DNA of 39,531 nt from a virus: positions 1 to 39,531 of IMG/VR virus record IMGVR_UViG_3300007735_000714. One strand, written 5' to 3'. The notes under the pieces are model-generated. The model searched no databases, was not told the origin of the DNA, and saw only the letters and a list, made by a program, of their open reading frames with translations. This document shows positions 25,918 to 32,941 of this stretch, piece after piece; position 1 is the first letter of the stretch, and the number at the start of each line of letters is the position of its first letter. The translations under genes were made by a program, and so were the position numbers.

Positions 25918-26550
25918 TTAACTACAAATTTGTACTGAATTATTCGATGTTGGATCTAATACGGATTCAAATTCTGTATCGCATAAAAGCTCTGCTCTGA
26001 ATTGTGAATACATGAAACGAAACTCTCCAGCCATCGCTTTGCTGTCTTGATATGACCAATCAATACCACTTAGATAGACTGGGAATGCGTTTGTGTATGT
26101 AAATTTTATAGTCTTTGCTTTTTGGTATTCATCCAGAGCATAAACTGTTAAATTTGTCTGATACCCAATTCCAGGTACCCCTGCAACGCCTCGTGAAATA
26201 TTTTTACCATCATAAATGCCATGAACATCATCAGAAATGAAGTCAAGCCATTTATATATGAACCAATAATTGTTAAAATTATTATCTACATTAAATCTTA
26301 CCGAAATTGGGTCGGGTGCCTGTTTATTATGTGTTGACACAGATATTGATTGCCCCGCTAATCTTTCTGTCAGATATGGCACTGTAATTGATGGTATGAC
26401 AGAGCCATATACAGTGAATTGCATCGAGTTCGAATTTAACAATTGATTCGTTCGTGCATTTTTGGTTTTTAAATGCCTTAATGCTGGTGGTGTATCAAGC
26501 ACAAGTAAAAACCTATCAACTGTTTGTTTATTGAGTGGACTAGAAAGCAT
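25918..26550 (-). CDS. Second tail-tube-fold structural protein (210 aa)
   Basis: MLSSPLNKQTVDRFLLVLDT, then LNSNSMQFTVYGSVIPSITV, YWFIYKWLDFISDDVHGIYD, LTVYALDEYQKAKTIKFTYT and NAFPVYLSGIDWSYQDSKAM. The order (barrel strands, W/Y-rich loop, then FPV.LSGIDW with a final beta strand) matches the gp19/gp54 tube superfamily more than any other phage protein. It overlaps the terL gene by 11 nt and is probably co-transcribed with it from the TATAAGTA box upstream of terL. Candidate roles are tube initiator, tail terminator or neck protein. Confidence 0.65.
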   Translation of the reverse strand: MLSSPLNKQTVDRFLLVLDTPPALRHLKTKNARTNQLLNSNSMQFTVYGSVIPSITVPYLTERLAGQSISVSTHNKQAPDPISVRFNVDNNFNNYWFIYKWLDFISDDVHGIYDGKNISRGVAGVPGIGYQTNLTVYALDEYQKAKTIKFTYTNAFPVYLSGIDWSYQDSKAMAGEFRFMYSQFRAELLCDTEFESVLDPTSNNSVQICS

Positions 26551-28228
26551 ATAGATAATTAATATCCTCTTGGCTGAATTCTGCTGCGCTCGGGTCGAAA
26601 TACACTGGCATCTGGCCCCTGAATACGGGGTCGACTGCTAATGTCAATTCGCTGATAGGTGCATATTCATAGAACCCATACGGATCTACTAACTTAGAAA
26701 CTTTACCATTACGATCTCTTTCGTATACATCATAATATTTCTCAACGATGCCATTTTCTAATACAAAAAGAGCCCACACGGTCGCCATGACTCTATCATC
26801 CCATGTATTTCTCGATCCGTTCTTTTTCCAGATACCATTCGAATGTTTTACAAATGTCCTAAATTCATCTATCAGTCCACCACTTCTGACATCGACACAT
26901 CTCAGGTGATTAACCCAATAACGCATATTTAATACACTATCATGTCGAACATTGGTGTGGCTGAAAACCCCTCTTTTGTTTCTATCACTTTGTTTCGAGG
27001 GTAAAAAGTCCAACAATCTTGTATAGTGATATGACGTAACCAATGTGTCGACAACAGTACCTCCCATGTTATTTCTTTCGATTGCGAGCATTGGTGATCC
27101 CCATTGTAATGCTATTTGATATAGCTTTCTAGTAAATGCCAGCGGCTCGATTTGCCTATTATGGTATTCTGCTACTTGTTTAATATCTCCAAGGTCTGTG
27201 ATGTCGTATACTTCCGCAACAGACGCTGCTTCGCCGATGCCGTCAGATACATCGACGCCGATTGTATACACATGTGTTTTATCAGGCAAATCAAAGATCT
27301 TATAATGCCCATCGTCTAATTGCAATATAGGCTCGCGAGCTTTTTGACGCATATCATCGATGAATGCTTCATCGACAGATCCGCTGCCTGTGCTAATAAA
27401 TTTATTATCATACTCTTGTGCGAATGCTTCTTCGTCGCCGTTTAAGCTCGCGAGCATTGATTCTTTCCATTTTTTACCTCGACCAGGAACATCAGACCAG
27501 TGAATGGTTTCTGCATGCCATTGATCCAATCCCTCTGTCGGTGCTGCCGATGTTGCATTCTTATAAATCTCGTAAAACATATTGTCAGTGCCATTTGCTG
27601 TACTGACTACAAATATCTGTGCTGTTTTAGAAGACGAAATTGTTGCAGACACTGACTTCCAAAATTGCGCCATGATGTTAGGGGCGATGAACGCCATCTC
27701 ATCTACGATGATTAAGTTGGTTGCTTTACCACGACCTGTATTCGGTGATGTGGTTTCTACTGATAAATACGAACCATTTTCTAACTTCATTCCGGTTTCG
27801 CCCCATTTCTCTACACCAGGCTTGAGCCAATTTGGTAATTGCTCATATGCCATTTTAACCCGACTAAAAATTTCAATTGCGGTGTCTTCTCTATTTGCAG
27901 CAATGACTATTCTTTGGTGTTTAATGAAACATGCCTTCCATAATGAATAAACGCACATCAGCGTACTTTTACCAACCTGTCTGGATGCTAATGTCACTAC
28001 AAAGCGATTTTTGCATAGTGACTTCAAAACTCGCTTCTGTGCCGGATATAATTCGATTTTCTTTTCTCCATCATCAATGTTAATAATAGTAAAATAGGAT
28101 TGTGCGAAATAAATGAGATCTTTTTTGCATTTCGCAATTTCCTCAATCATTTCCGGTGTATAGTTATGCTTTGTTGCCGGTAATGGTAAATTTTCGTTAT
28201 TGAGATAATGCGTTCGTTTTGATTGCAT
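26540..28228 (-). CDS. terL: Terminase large subunit (T4 gp17-like)
   Basis: 562 aa. The ATPase half has Walker A at 81-89 (ASRQVGKST), Walker B plus catalytic Glu at 172-177 (LIIVDE) and a motif III-type FVVSTANG at 207-213. The RNase H-like nuclease half has the acidic residues in IGVDVSDG (D326, D329), LAIERNNMGG (E384) and NTWDDRVMA (D477/D478). N-terminal ~55 residues are helical as in gp17. It translocates DNA into the prohead and cuts concatemers. Divergent from the acidic core-like gene, sharing an 88-bp region with mirror-image TATAAGTA boxes. The next gene overlaps its 3' end by 11 nt. No small subunit was recognised in the window. Confidence 0.96.
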   Translation of the reverse strand: MQSKRTHYLNNENLPLPATKHNYTPEMIEEIAKCKKDLIYFAQSYFTIINIDDGEKKIELYPAQKRVLKSLCKNRFVVTLASRQVGKSTLMCVYSLWKACFIKHQRIVIAANREDTAIEIFSRVKMAYEQLPNWLKPGVEKWGETGMKLENGSYLSVETTSPNTGRGKATNLIIVDEMAFIAPNIMAQFWKSVSATISSSKTAQIFVVSTANGTDNMFYEIYKNATSAAPTEGLDQWHAETIHWSDVPGRGKKWKESMLASLNGDEEAFAQEYDNKFISTGSGSVDEAFIDDMRQKAREPILQLDDGHYKIFDLPDKTHVYTIGVDVSDGIGEAASVAEVYDITDLGDIKQVAEYHNRQIEPLAFTRKLYQIALQWGSPMLAIERNNMGGTVVDTLVTSYHYTRLLDFLPSKQSDRNKRGVFSHTNVRHDSVLNMRYWVNHLRCVDVRSGGLIDEFRTFVKHSNGIWKKNGSRNTWDDRVMATVWALFVLENGIVEKYYDVYERDRNGKVSKLVDPYGFYEYAPISELTLAVDPVFRGQMPVYFDPSAAEFSQEDINYLYAF

Positions 28229-28240
28229 ATAGTTTTAATA

Positions 28241-28248
28241 TACTTATA
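28241..28248 (-). promoter_or_regulatory. Late promoter of terL
   Basis: Perfect TATAAGTA on the minus strand (one change from the T4 late consensus TATAAATA), ending 12 nt before the terL ATG. Confidence 0.65.
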
Positions 28249-28295
28249 TACATTGCCAATTTTTGTTGTTGTGTGCGAAAATGGGGGTTATTATG

Positions 28296-28303
28296 TATAA
28301 GTA
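28296..28303 (+). promoter_or_regulatory. Late promoter of the acidic core-like gene
   Basis: TATAAGTA identical to the terL box but on the plus strand, ending 13 nt before the ATG at 28317. The two boxes face away from each other in the same 88-bp spacer. Confidence 0.65.
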
Positions 28304-28316
28304 CAATCTATAATCT

Positions 28317-29060
28317 ATGAATGTCAAATTGAAACAACTTTTAGAGGCACGCAAGAAAGCAAAAGGCGCGAAGTTCAAACAAACATCAGCTACTAAAGCT
28401 CCTGGCGACGCATTTAATGCACCTAAAAAAGGACTATCTGGTGCAGGTCCTGAGGGTGCTAAAACACCAGTCAAGCCAAAGGGCACGGTTAAAGAATCAA
28501 GAGTGCCTGCATTTGGTGCTAGATTCAATCGCCTATTCGAGCAAACCCTTACTGAGCATGAAAATATGCTCGCCGAAGAAGATGGTGAACTGTACTATGA
28601 ATACGATATCGTATCCGATGATGATCAAGTAGATTCCGATCTCGTTGGTGCAGAGGGAGAAGATGAAGTGACTATCACGCTCGATAAAGAAACAGCTAAA
28701 AAGCTTCACGGTTTGCTCGCCGCTGTTATCGGAGGTGAAGAAGGCGGAGAGGAAGAAGGCGGAGAGGAAGAAGGCGGCGAAGGTTATGGGTTCGGTGAGA
28801 GCAAAGACGAAGAAGAGGATGATGAAGAAGTTGTAGAGGAAGAAGGTCACTATAGTTTAGGGGCAGCAAATCTTACTGCGGGTGCTAAACTTACACAACC
28901 CAGCACACAAAATGTTAAGTGCAAACAGACGGCGCGCCCTGGTAAAGCAAGTCCTGTAAAATCACACGATAGTAGTGGCAAGCTTAGTGCCGTTGGTGCT
29001 GCTAAACCACAGCCGTTTCAAGTAAAATCTAGCATCTCTACTGGTGCAGATCTTTTCTAA
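28317..29060 (+). CDS. Acidic low-complexity protein, probable prohead core/internal capsid protein (247 aa)
   Basis: A basic N-terminus (MNVKLKQLLEARKKAKGAKF) is followed by an Ala/Lys/Pro-rich region, a Glu/Gly tract (GGEEGGEEEGGEEEGGEGYG, ~residues 139-160) and another acidic run, then a basic Ser/Ala-rich C-terminus. Several L-x-E sites (LLE|ARKK, LFE|QTL, LTE|HEN, LAE|EDG) fit the T4 prohead-protease rule of cleavage after (L/I)-x-E. Alternating charge, low complexity and a late promoter suit a core or internal protein degraded during capsid maturation. It lies opposite terL. No catalytic motif. Function is inference from composition and context. Confidence 0.62.
   Translation: MNVKLKQLLEARKKAKGAKFKQTSATKAPGDAFNAPKKGLSGAGPEGAKTPVKPKGTVKESRVPAFGARFNRLFEQTLTEHENMLAEEDGELYYEYDIVSDDDQVDSDLVGAEGEDEVTITLDKETAKKLHGLLAAVIGGEEGGEEEGGEEEGGEGYGFGESKDEEEDDEEVVEEEGHYSLGAANLTAGAKLTQPSTQNVKCKQTARPGKASPVKSHDSSGKLSAVGAAKPQPFQVKSSISTGADLF
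28737..28781 (+). repeat. 15-bp tandem repeat (about 2.8 copies)
   Basis: Unit gaagaaggcggagag at 28737-28751 and exactly again at 28752-28766, then a third copy diverging in its last bases (28767-28781). It encodes repeated Glu-Glu-Gly-Gly-Glu of the acidic tract and is a likely site of slippage length variation. Confidence 0.8.
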
Positions 29061-29082
29061 TAGGCAATCATATTGATAAACT

Positions 29083-29113
29083 AAAAAAGGAGAGCGAAAA
29101 GCTCTCCTTTTTT
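29083..29113. terminator. Bidirectional intrinsic terminator
   Basis: 13-bp perfect stem (29083-29095 with 29101-29113), loop gaaaa, flanked by A6/T7 tracts, so it terminates in both directions. It separates the plus-strand acidic gene from the end of the minus-strand modification operon; the last gene's stop (29113) falls on its base. Confidence 0.92.
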
Positions 29114-29457
29114 TATTCGAATGAAATCACCAATTTCTCGTTTAAGTATTTGCTTGTTTTATTCTTACCAATATAAAACATTAGCTCTTGATATGGTTGT
29201 GTGTTTTTGACTGCTATCTTGTCTACGCTATAATCAAAAATTATTCCATTATCTGTAATGAATATATCAAACGGAATAGGTATCGGCAGAATCTCAATAG
29301 ATGGTTTGGATGTCTTGATGTAGAGGTCAAACGAAAACGCATTTATCTTCGACAGCACAAATCTGCCTGTTTTGAATACGTTGGTTCCATTAATTGATAA
29401 CTTAATGGTTTTTTGGAAGTGCTGCTTTAACGCATTTTCGATTTTGTCTATTATCAT
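29113..29457 (-). CDS. Hypothetical protein (114 aa), last gene of the modification operon
   Basis: MIIDKIENALKQHFQKTIKL, a helix then alternating hydrophobic beta strands (FSFDLYIKTS, IPFDIFITDNGIIFDYSVDK). Its ATG overlaps the preceding stop by 4 nt (ATGA), so translation is coupled. Its stop sits on the terminator stem. No family recognised. Confidence 0.62.
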   Translation of the reverse strand: MIIDKIENALKQHFQKTIKLSINGTNVFKTGRFVLSKINAFSFDLYIKTSKPSIEILPIPIPFDIFITDNGIIFDYSVDKIAVKNTQPYQELMFYIGKNKTSKYLNEKLVISFE

Positions 29458-29846
29458 GAGTTCATGAATCTTAATTTATCTTCAGGGCTTAGCGGCAATA
29501 TATTTGAGTCAAAATAGTCCCAAAATTTTGCAACTTCGTCTTCTGTCGTTACTGGAATTTGTGTAATGATCGAAGATCCCTCTGCACCAAACAATCTATA
29601 TTCTTGCCAGAGAATATCCCATGCAAGAATTAGGTTGCGGGCTGCTGGTGTGAATTTTAATCCACTCCCACCTCCACCTTCATATCGTAGTGTAATTTTG
29701 CCGCGAGGGCTATTGAGTAGACTATTGCTTGTTGTTATGAATGCTCTCCTAGTTGATGCCGCACCTGGCTTTGGGTTGCGCCTAATGAATTTGACCTCAA
29801 GTACATTAGTTTCCAGCAGATTGCTTAGTTCAGTGAGTGATGCCAT
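29454..29846 (-). CDS. Small SH3/WYL-like beta-barrel protein (130 aa), tentative
   Basis: The N-terminus LTELSNLLETNVLEVKFIRR and the later AWDILWQEYRLFGAEGSSII resemble the small SH3-fold proteins often seen in T4-like phages (L..LL..G.VEV.FTK... with VWDV....WRSFR). In between lies a Gly-rich loop (LRYEGGGGSGLKF) not usual in that family. The C-terminal 35 residues are acidic-helical (DEVAKFWDYFDSNILPLSPE). The match is by eye and weak. It sits 3 nt after the GroES-like gene and overlaps the next by 4 nt. Confidence 0.5.
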   Translation of the reverse strand: MASLTELSNLLETNVLEVKFIRRNPKPGAASTRRAFITTSNSLLNSPRGKITLRYEGGGGSGLKFTPAARNLILAWDILWQEYRLFGAEGSSIITQIPVTTEDEVAKFWDYFDSNILPLSPEDKLRFMNS

Positions 29847-29849
29847 ATT

Positions 29850-30191
29850 TTATTGTTCCTCTTTGAGGCTTACTTTGCCGAATAGTCTATCCTCGTTAAT
29901 ATATCGAACTTCGACGCCCTTATGTTTGATGCCTGGAATTCCTCGATCATTAGGAAATAGAACCATATCTCCTACTTTGACATTGTCGCTACATTTGGGT
30001 CCCTTAAGAATAATTTCTCCCACTCTCCACATATTATAGGTAACACCCGGGTCTACCCACAGAGAGCCTCTCTTGACAAGACCTTCACCGTTATTATCTT
30101 TATAAGCGATTGCTAGTGTATCACCAAACAATTCACTGATTTCATAGTCTTCAGGAAGTGCGGAGCTACTGTATTTTTCTAAATTTTCCAT
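29850..30191 (-). CDS. GroES/gp31-like co-chaperonin
   Basis: 113 aa, the size of T4 gp31. The pattern ISELFGDTLAIAYKDNNGEG, RVGEIILKGPKCSDNVKVGD, MVLFPNDRGI and VRYINEDRLFGKV follows the GroES beta-barrel (PLGDRVLV, VGEVVAVG, VKVGDxVLF, I.EDDIL..V). The mobile-loop region between strands 1 and 2 is YKDNNGEGLVKRGSLWVDPG. It would cap host GroEL to fold the large capsid protein. Its placement in an operon with base-modification and replication genes suggests expression before structural proteins accumulate. Confidence 0.75.
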   Translation of the reverse strand: MENLEKYSSSALPEDYEISELFGDTLAIAYKDNNGEGLVKRGSLWVDPGVTYNMWRVGEIILKGPKCSDNVKVGDMVLFPNDRGIPGIKHKGVEVRYINEDRLFGKVSLKEEQ

Positions 30192-30205
30192 ATGGGTGAT
30201 TTATG

Positions 30206-30589
30206 TTACTTTTTGTAGATGTCAAGATCTTTTACCTTAAAATCAATTCTTTCCAAGTACAATCGAACTTCTCTTTCAGAGATTTCCATATTTTTGGCAA
30301 TTAATTTTACAGTATCATCGTCTTTGCTATTTTCTGACTTTGCCTTTTTGATATAATTTATTTTGCGGAATTTTGCTCTTGGCAATGACGCCATAAATGC
30401 ATTATACCAATCTTGTTTATCCGCTAACGCCATCCAATATCTATTCGTTGTTTCATTGAGAATATACGTAACTTCTGGTGAATGCATCGACAGCCATCGC
30501 TGAACAAGAAAAGGAACAAAGTCATTTTCTTCTTCAAGCAATTCTGGTTTCTTCGAATAAAGAATATTTTTAAGGTAATCAAATAACAT
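30206..30589 (-). CDS. Clamp-loader small subunit-like protein (T4 gp62-like)
   Basis: 127 aa (T4 gp62 is 187). FVPFLVQRWLSMHSPEVTYI, NETTNRYW, WYNAFMASLPRAKFRKINYI and KKAK resemble gp62-type proteins (PF..NR.LS....., F..A.VP+G+R+.KW.KK). The C-terminus has the helical DDDTVKLIAKNMEISEREVR. Members of this family pair with gp44 to load the sliding clamp gp45. The match is by eye. The start overlaps the stop of the DUF366 gene by one base (TAATG-type coupling). Confidence 0.62.
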   Translation of the reverse strand: MLFDYLKNILYSKKPELLEEENDFVPFLVQRWLSMHSPEVTYILNETTNRYWMALADKQDWYNAFMASLPRAKFRKINYIKKAKSENSKDDDTVKLIAKNMEISEREVRLYLERIDFKVKDLDIYKK

Positions 30590-31188
30590 TAGAGGATTGC
30601 GGTCTTTGAGGTTGCAACAAAAATATCATCAATCATACCATAAAACTCATTGATGACATTATTTGTAAATTTCATCAATTTATCAGTATCTCCTAGTACA
30701 TCTCGAGTCGAATAAGCAAATGCTGGGGCTTTTGCGCCTGCACTGATGTTTACCGCCAAATGCCCAAGACTTGCACCGTTTACTTCATGGCAAATAGAAA
30801 CGCTAGCCTTGCCCTTTGGAAGAACCAATGAATGGTGATCTGATACAAATTCGTTGTTAACCATAATGTCATCACCTTCAATGGATACGCCAGGTACTCC
30901 TTCTTCCCATAGAAGCTGTGCCACCTTAGCGGCAAACAATCGTTGGAAGCATACAGCACCAAATCTACATACATTTGGAAGTTCCCAAACAAATTGAATA
31001 GCATCTTCACTGTAGATGTAATCGTTCTTAAGAGCATCTTCAAGGTCGACAAGATTATCTGTCACCTCCATTGATCCTCTGAATGCCATGATGTTGCCTA
31101 GATGATGCACCTGCTTGCCAAAATATCTATAAGCAAATCTTTGATGAATCAGGGAACCGTCGTAGTGTGTAATTTCTTTGTTAAACAT
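30589..31188 (-). CDS. DUF366 family protein (199 aa)
   Basis: The sequence carries the DUF366 pattern: HYDGSLIHQRFAYRYFG, GNIMAFRGSMEV, LVDLEDALKNDYIYS, FVWELPN, a QRLFAAKVAQLL helix, EGDDIMVN, ASVSICHEVNGASLGHLAVN and ISAGAKAP. DUF366 is known from archaea and bacteria; I know of no firmly established activity for it. Its placement two genes after the amidotransferase and four after queC, in a translationally coupled operon, makes a step in 7-deazaguanine base synthesis or processing plausible. That is inference. It overlaps the DenV-like gene by 8 nt. Confidence 0.82.
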   Translation of the reverse strand: MFNKEITHYDGSLIHQRFAYRYFGKQVHHLGNIMAFRGSMEVTDNLVDLEDALKNDYIYSEDAIQFVWELPNVCRFGAVCFQRLFAAKVAQLLWEEGVPGVSIEGDDIMVNNEFVSDHHSLVLPKGKASVSICHEVNGASLGHLAVNISAGAKAPAFAYSTRDVLGDTDKLMKFTNNVINEFYGMIDDIFVATSKTAIL

Positions 31189-31642
31189 AATATAGTGGTA
31201 CTGTTGCTAATCTATTAATATAAAGCGGGATGTCTTTAGAATCAATATATAATCCGCAATATCGCCAAAATATTTTATCTCCTTTTGCTAGTATCTTTTC
31301 GGCGATGCGATTTTTGACTATTTCCGACGCGTCGTTAGAAGGTCTCCAGTCATTGAGTAGTTCATCTGGATAATCATCGAGAATAAATTCTTTGTCAGTA
31401 ACCTTATATCCTCTGCGTATAATCTCTTCTTTGATTTCGATAAGTCTCTTATGCAGATATAATATTTTATCTGTCCAAAATAAAATATGACCTTTCCCTA
31501 ATGTAAATTCATTTGGGATTTTTGATTTCATTTTGAATTTATTTTTTCTCAACATGCCATCCACAATAAGCAATTCCGATTGCTCTGCTATTAAATGTTG
31601 ATCTAATAATACATTAGGCTCAATGCCTGCATTACATCTCAT
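31181..31642 (-). CDS. DenV-like (pyrimidine-dimer DNA glycosylase family) protein lacking Thr2
   Basis: 153 aa (T4 DenV is 138). LLDQHLIAEQSEL aligns position for position with DenV residues 12-24 (LADQHLMAEYREL), keeping D14, Q15, H16, E20 and the catalytic E23. FTLGKGHILFWTDKILYLHK and RLIEIKEEIIRRGY match the DenV core, and WRYCGLYI resembles its C-terminal WYKYYG. However, DenV's nucleophile Thr2 is Arg here (MRCNAG) and substrate-contacting R22 and R26 are Ser and Ile. Either the N-terminus works differently or the protein acts on another substrate. Coupled by ATGA overlap to the upstream amidotransferase gene. Confidence 0.75.
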   Translation of the reverse strand: MRCNAGIEPNVLLDQHLIAEQSELLIVDGMLRKNKFKMKSKIPNEFTLGKGHILFWTDKILYLHKRLIEIKEEIIRRGYKVTDKEFILDDYPDELLNDWRPSNDASEIVKNRIAEKILAKGDKIFWRYCGLYIDSKDIPLYINRLATVPLYYV

Positions 31643-32256
31643 GGAATAAAATAAAGAGGCTTGGTTTGGTAGCTATGGACTTCAATGAGTTCATTTTCTC
31701 GAACTTCATATACTATTCTAGGACTAATACTCTGGTTGCAATTATTTGTAGCTGTCGAAGAAAAGTCTGCAGTCTTTGGGTCTACGAACAATGTATTATC
31801 CGATCTCGTAATAAAAAGCTGTCGAGTTAATATGTTGTACATCCAACATGCCCATGTGCCTTTGAATTTTTCAAAACATCTATATCCATGTAGGTGTAAT
31901 TGAAAAGGAATTACACTGCTGTCTATTTCGTACGTATGATTATCACGGATGTGGTCTGGGGTGAGTTCCCTATGGTTTGTTAGGATGCCATTGTGTGCTA
32001 CCAACCAATCGCGATATTCAAAAGGATGACATCTTATTGGTGTAAATGTAAGTCCAATTCCTGTAGGAGCCCGAAGATGTCCAAGATAAAGATCCGCCGC
32101 AATATTGATTTTAGTGTCTACATCATCCGTTTTGTATACTGTGTGTTTATTGTTTCTCTGAAATACACCACCAAAACTATTGAACCCTCTTACGGTGTTT
32201 GCGTCGTATAATTCATTGAATCTTTCCAATTTAGTCGATTTAAAAATTCCGCACAT
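31639..32256 (-). CDS. Class II glutamine amidotransferase, candidate stand-alone Gat partner of QueC
   Basis: 205 aa. The N-terminal MCGIF gives the Ntn-hydrolase Cys nucleophile after Met removal. VRGFNSFGGVF, YLGHLRAPTG (GHxRxPT) and WLVAHNGILTN (HNG) are the glutamine-binding and oxyanion motifs of class II GATases. There is no synthase domain behind it, so ammonia must go to a partner. Gat-QueC fusions that turn preQ0 into archaeosine base are known in archaea and in phages with 7-deazaguanine DNA. Here Gat and QueC are separate genes flanking a glycosyltransferase. It starts 4 nt after the glycosyltransferase stop. Confidence 0.85.
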   Translation of the reverse strand: MCGIFKSTKLERFNELYDANTVRGFNSFGGVFQRNNKHTVYKTDDVDTKINIAADLYLGHLRAPTGIGLTFTPIRCHPFEYRDWLVAHNGILTNHRELTPDHIRDNHTYEIDSSVIPFQLHLHGYRCFEKFKGTWACWMYNILTRQLFITRSDNTLFVDPKTADFSSTATNNCNQSISPRIVYEVRENELIEVHSYQTKPLYFIP

Positions 32257-32260
32257 ATGA

Positions 32261-32941
32261 TTAACTATACTTTGCTAAAAACCTCTTTTCACTATTTTTC
32301 CATCTTTCATTATCTGTAGAACTCAATCCTCCAGATGCGTGTGTGACATGGATGGGGATTGTTGACATTTTCAACCCTGCTTTATTTGCGCGAAGGCAAA
32401 AATCGATATCATAGTGATGGAAATCAAATTGAGGATCAAAAAGCACTCCATTATCCATAAGTGCCTTTCTGTTTGCAGCTAAAAATAACCCATCCATAAC
32501 GATGCATCTAGATGGAGAAGGTCCAAATGATGTTGCGAAGGATTGGTTTGTGTTTGGAATATAATGATTCACAAATCCTCTCCATTGATCTCTAGATGAC
32601 ATTAAATGCCATAATGCAGGTGATTTGATTTCTGTATTTGCACTACCAGCAAGACCTAAGATGTCGTAATTTTCAAATCCTTCTTTTAATTTTTCAAACC
32701 AGAAAATGTCTTCAATTATGACATCATCGTGCACGCATACTACGTAATCATGTTCACATTCCAAAATCGCATGATTATACACTTCGGATAATCCGAGGCT
32801 ATTATTACATGCGACATATGTTTGGTCTGAGACTTTGGCCTTTCTCAAAAATTTTGCAAGATGTGAGTTACACCAAAAATCATAATGCGACATTTTTGTC
32901 GCTGTGATGAAATAAATATCAGTACTCTTCATAATTCTCAT
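32261..32941 (-). CDS. Family 2-type (GT-A) glycosyltransferase
   Basis: 226 aa. GT-A features: YVACNNSLGLSEVYNHAILE near residues 42-61, the metal/nucleotide motif VVCVHDDVIIED (HDD 71-73), RCIVMDGLFLAANRKAL, HHYDIDFCLRANKAGL (acceptor acidic motif, ~176-190) and IHVTHASGG. This resembles the StrF/glyco_tranf_2_5 type of small soluble GTs. No membrane segments. Its start overlaps the queC stop (ATGA), and it precedes the amidotransferase by 4 nt. Glycosylation of a modified DNA base is an attractive possibility, but acceptor and donor are unknown. Virion protein or cell-envelope glycosylation are alternatives. Confidence 0.82.
   Translation of the reverse strand: MRIMKSTDIYFITATKMSHYDFWCNSHLAKFLRKAKVSDQTYVACNNSLGLSEVYNHAILECEHDYVVCVHDDVIIEDIFWFEKLKEGFENYDILGLAGSANTEIKSPALWHLMSSRDQWRGFVNHYIPNTNQSFATSFGPSPSRCIVMDGLFLAANRKALMDNGVLFDPQFDFHHYDIDFCLRANKAGLKMSTIPIHVTHASGGLSSTDNERWKNSEKRFLAKYS

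Noticed and set aside
28244-28528. 94-aa minus-strand open frame opposite the start of the acidic core-like gene
   Set aside because: Antisense to a better candidate with a late promoter, and it would cover the divergent promoters of terL and that gene.
29566-30039. 157-aa plus-strand open frame opposite the SH3-like and GroES-like genes
   Set aside because: Antisense shadow of two well-supported overlapping-operon genes; Leu/Ser/Pro-rich low-quality sequence.
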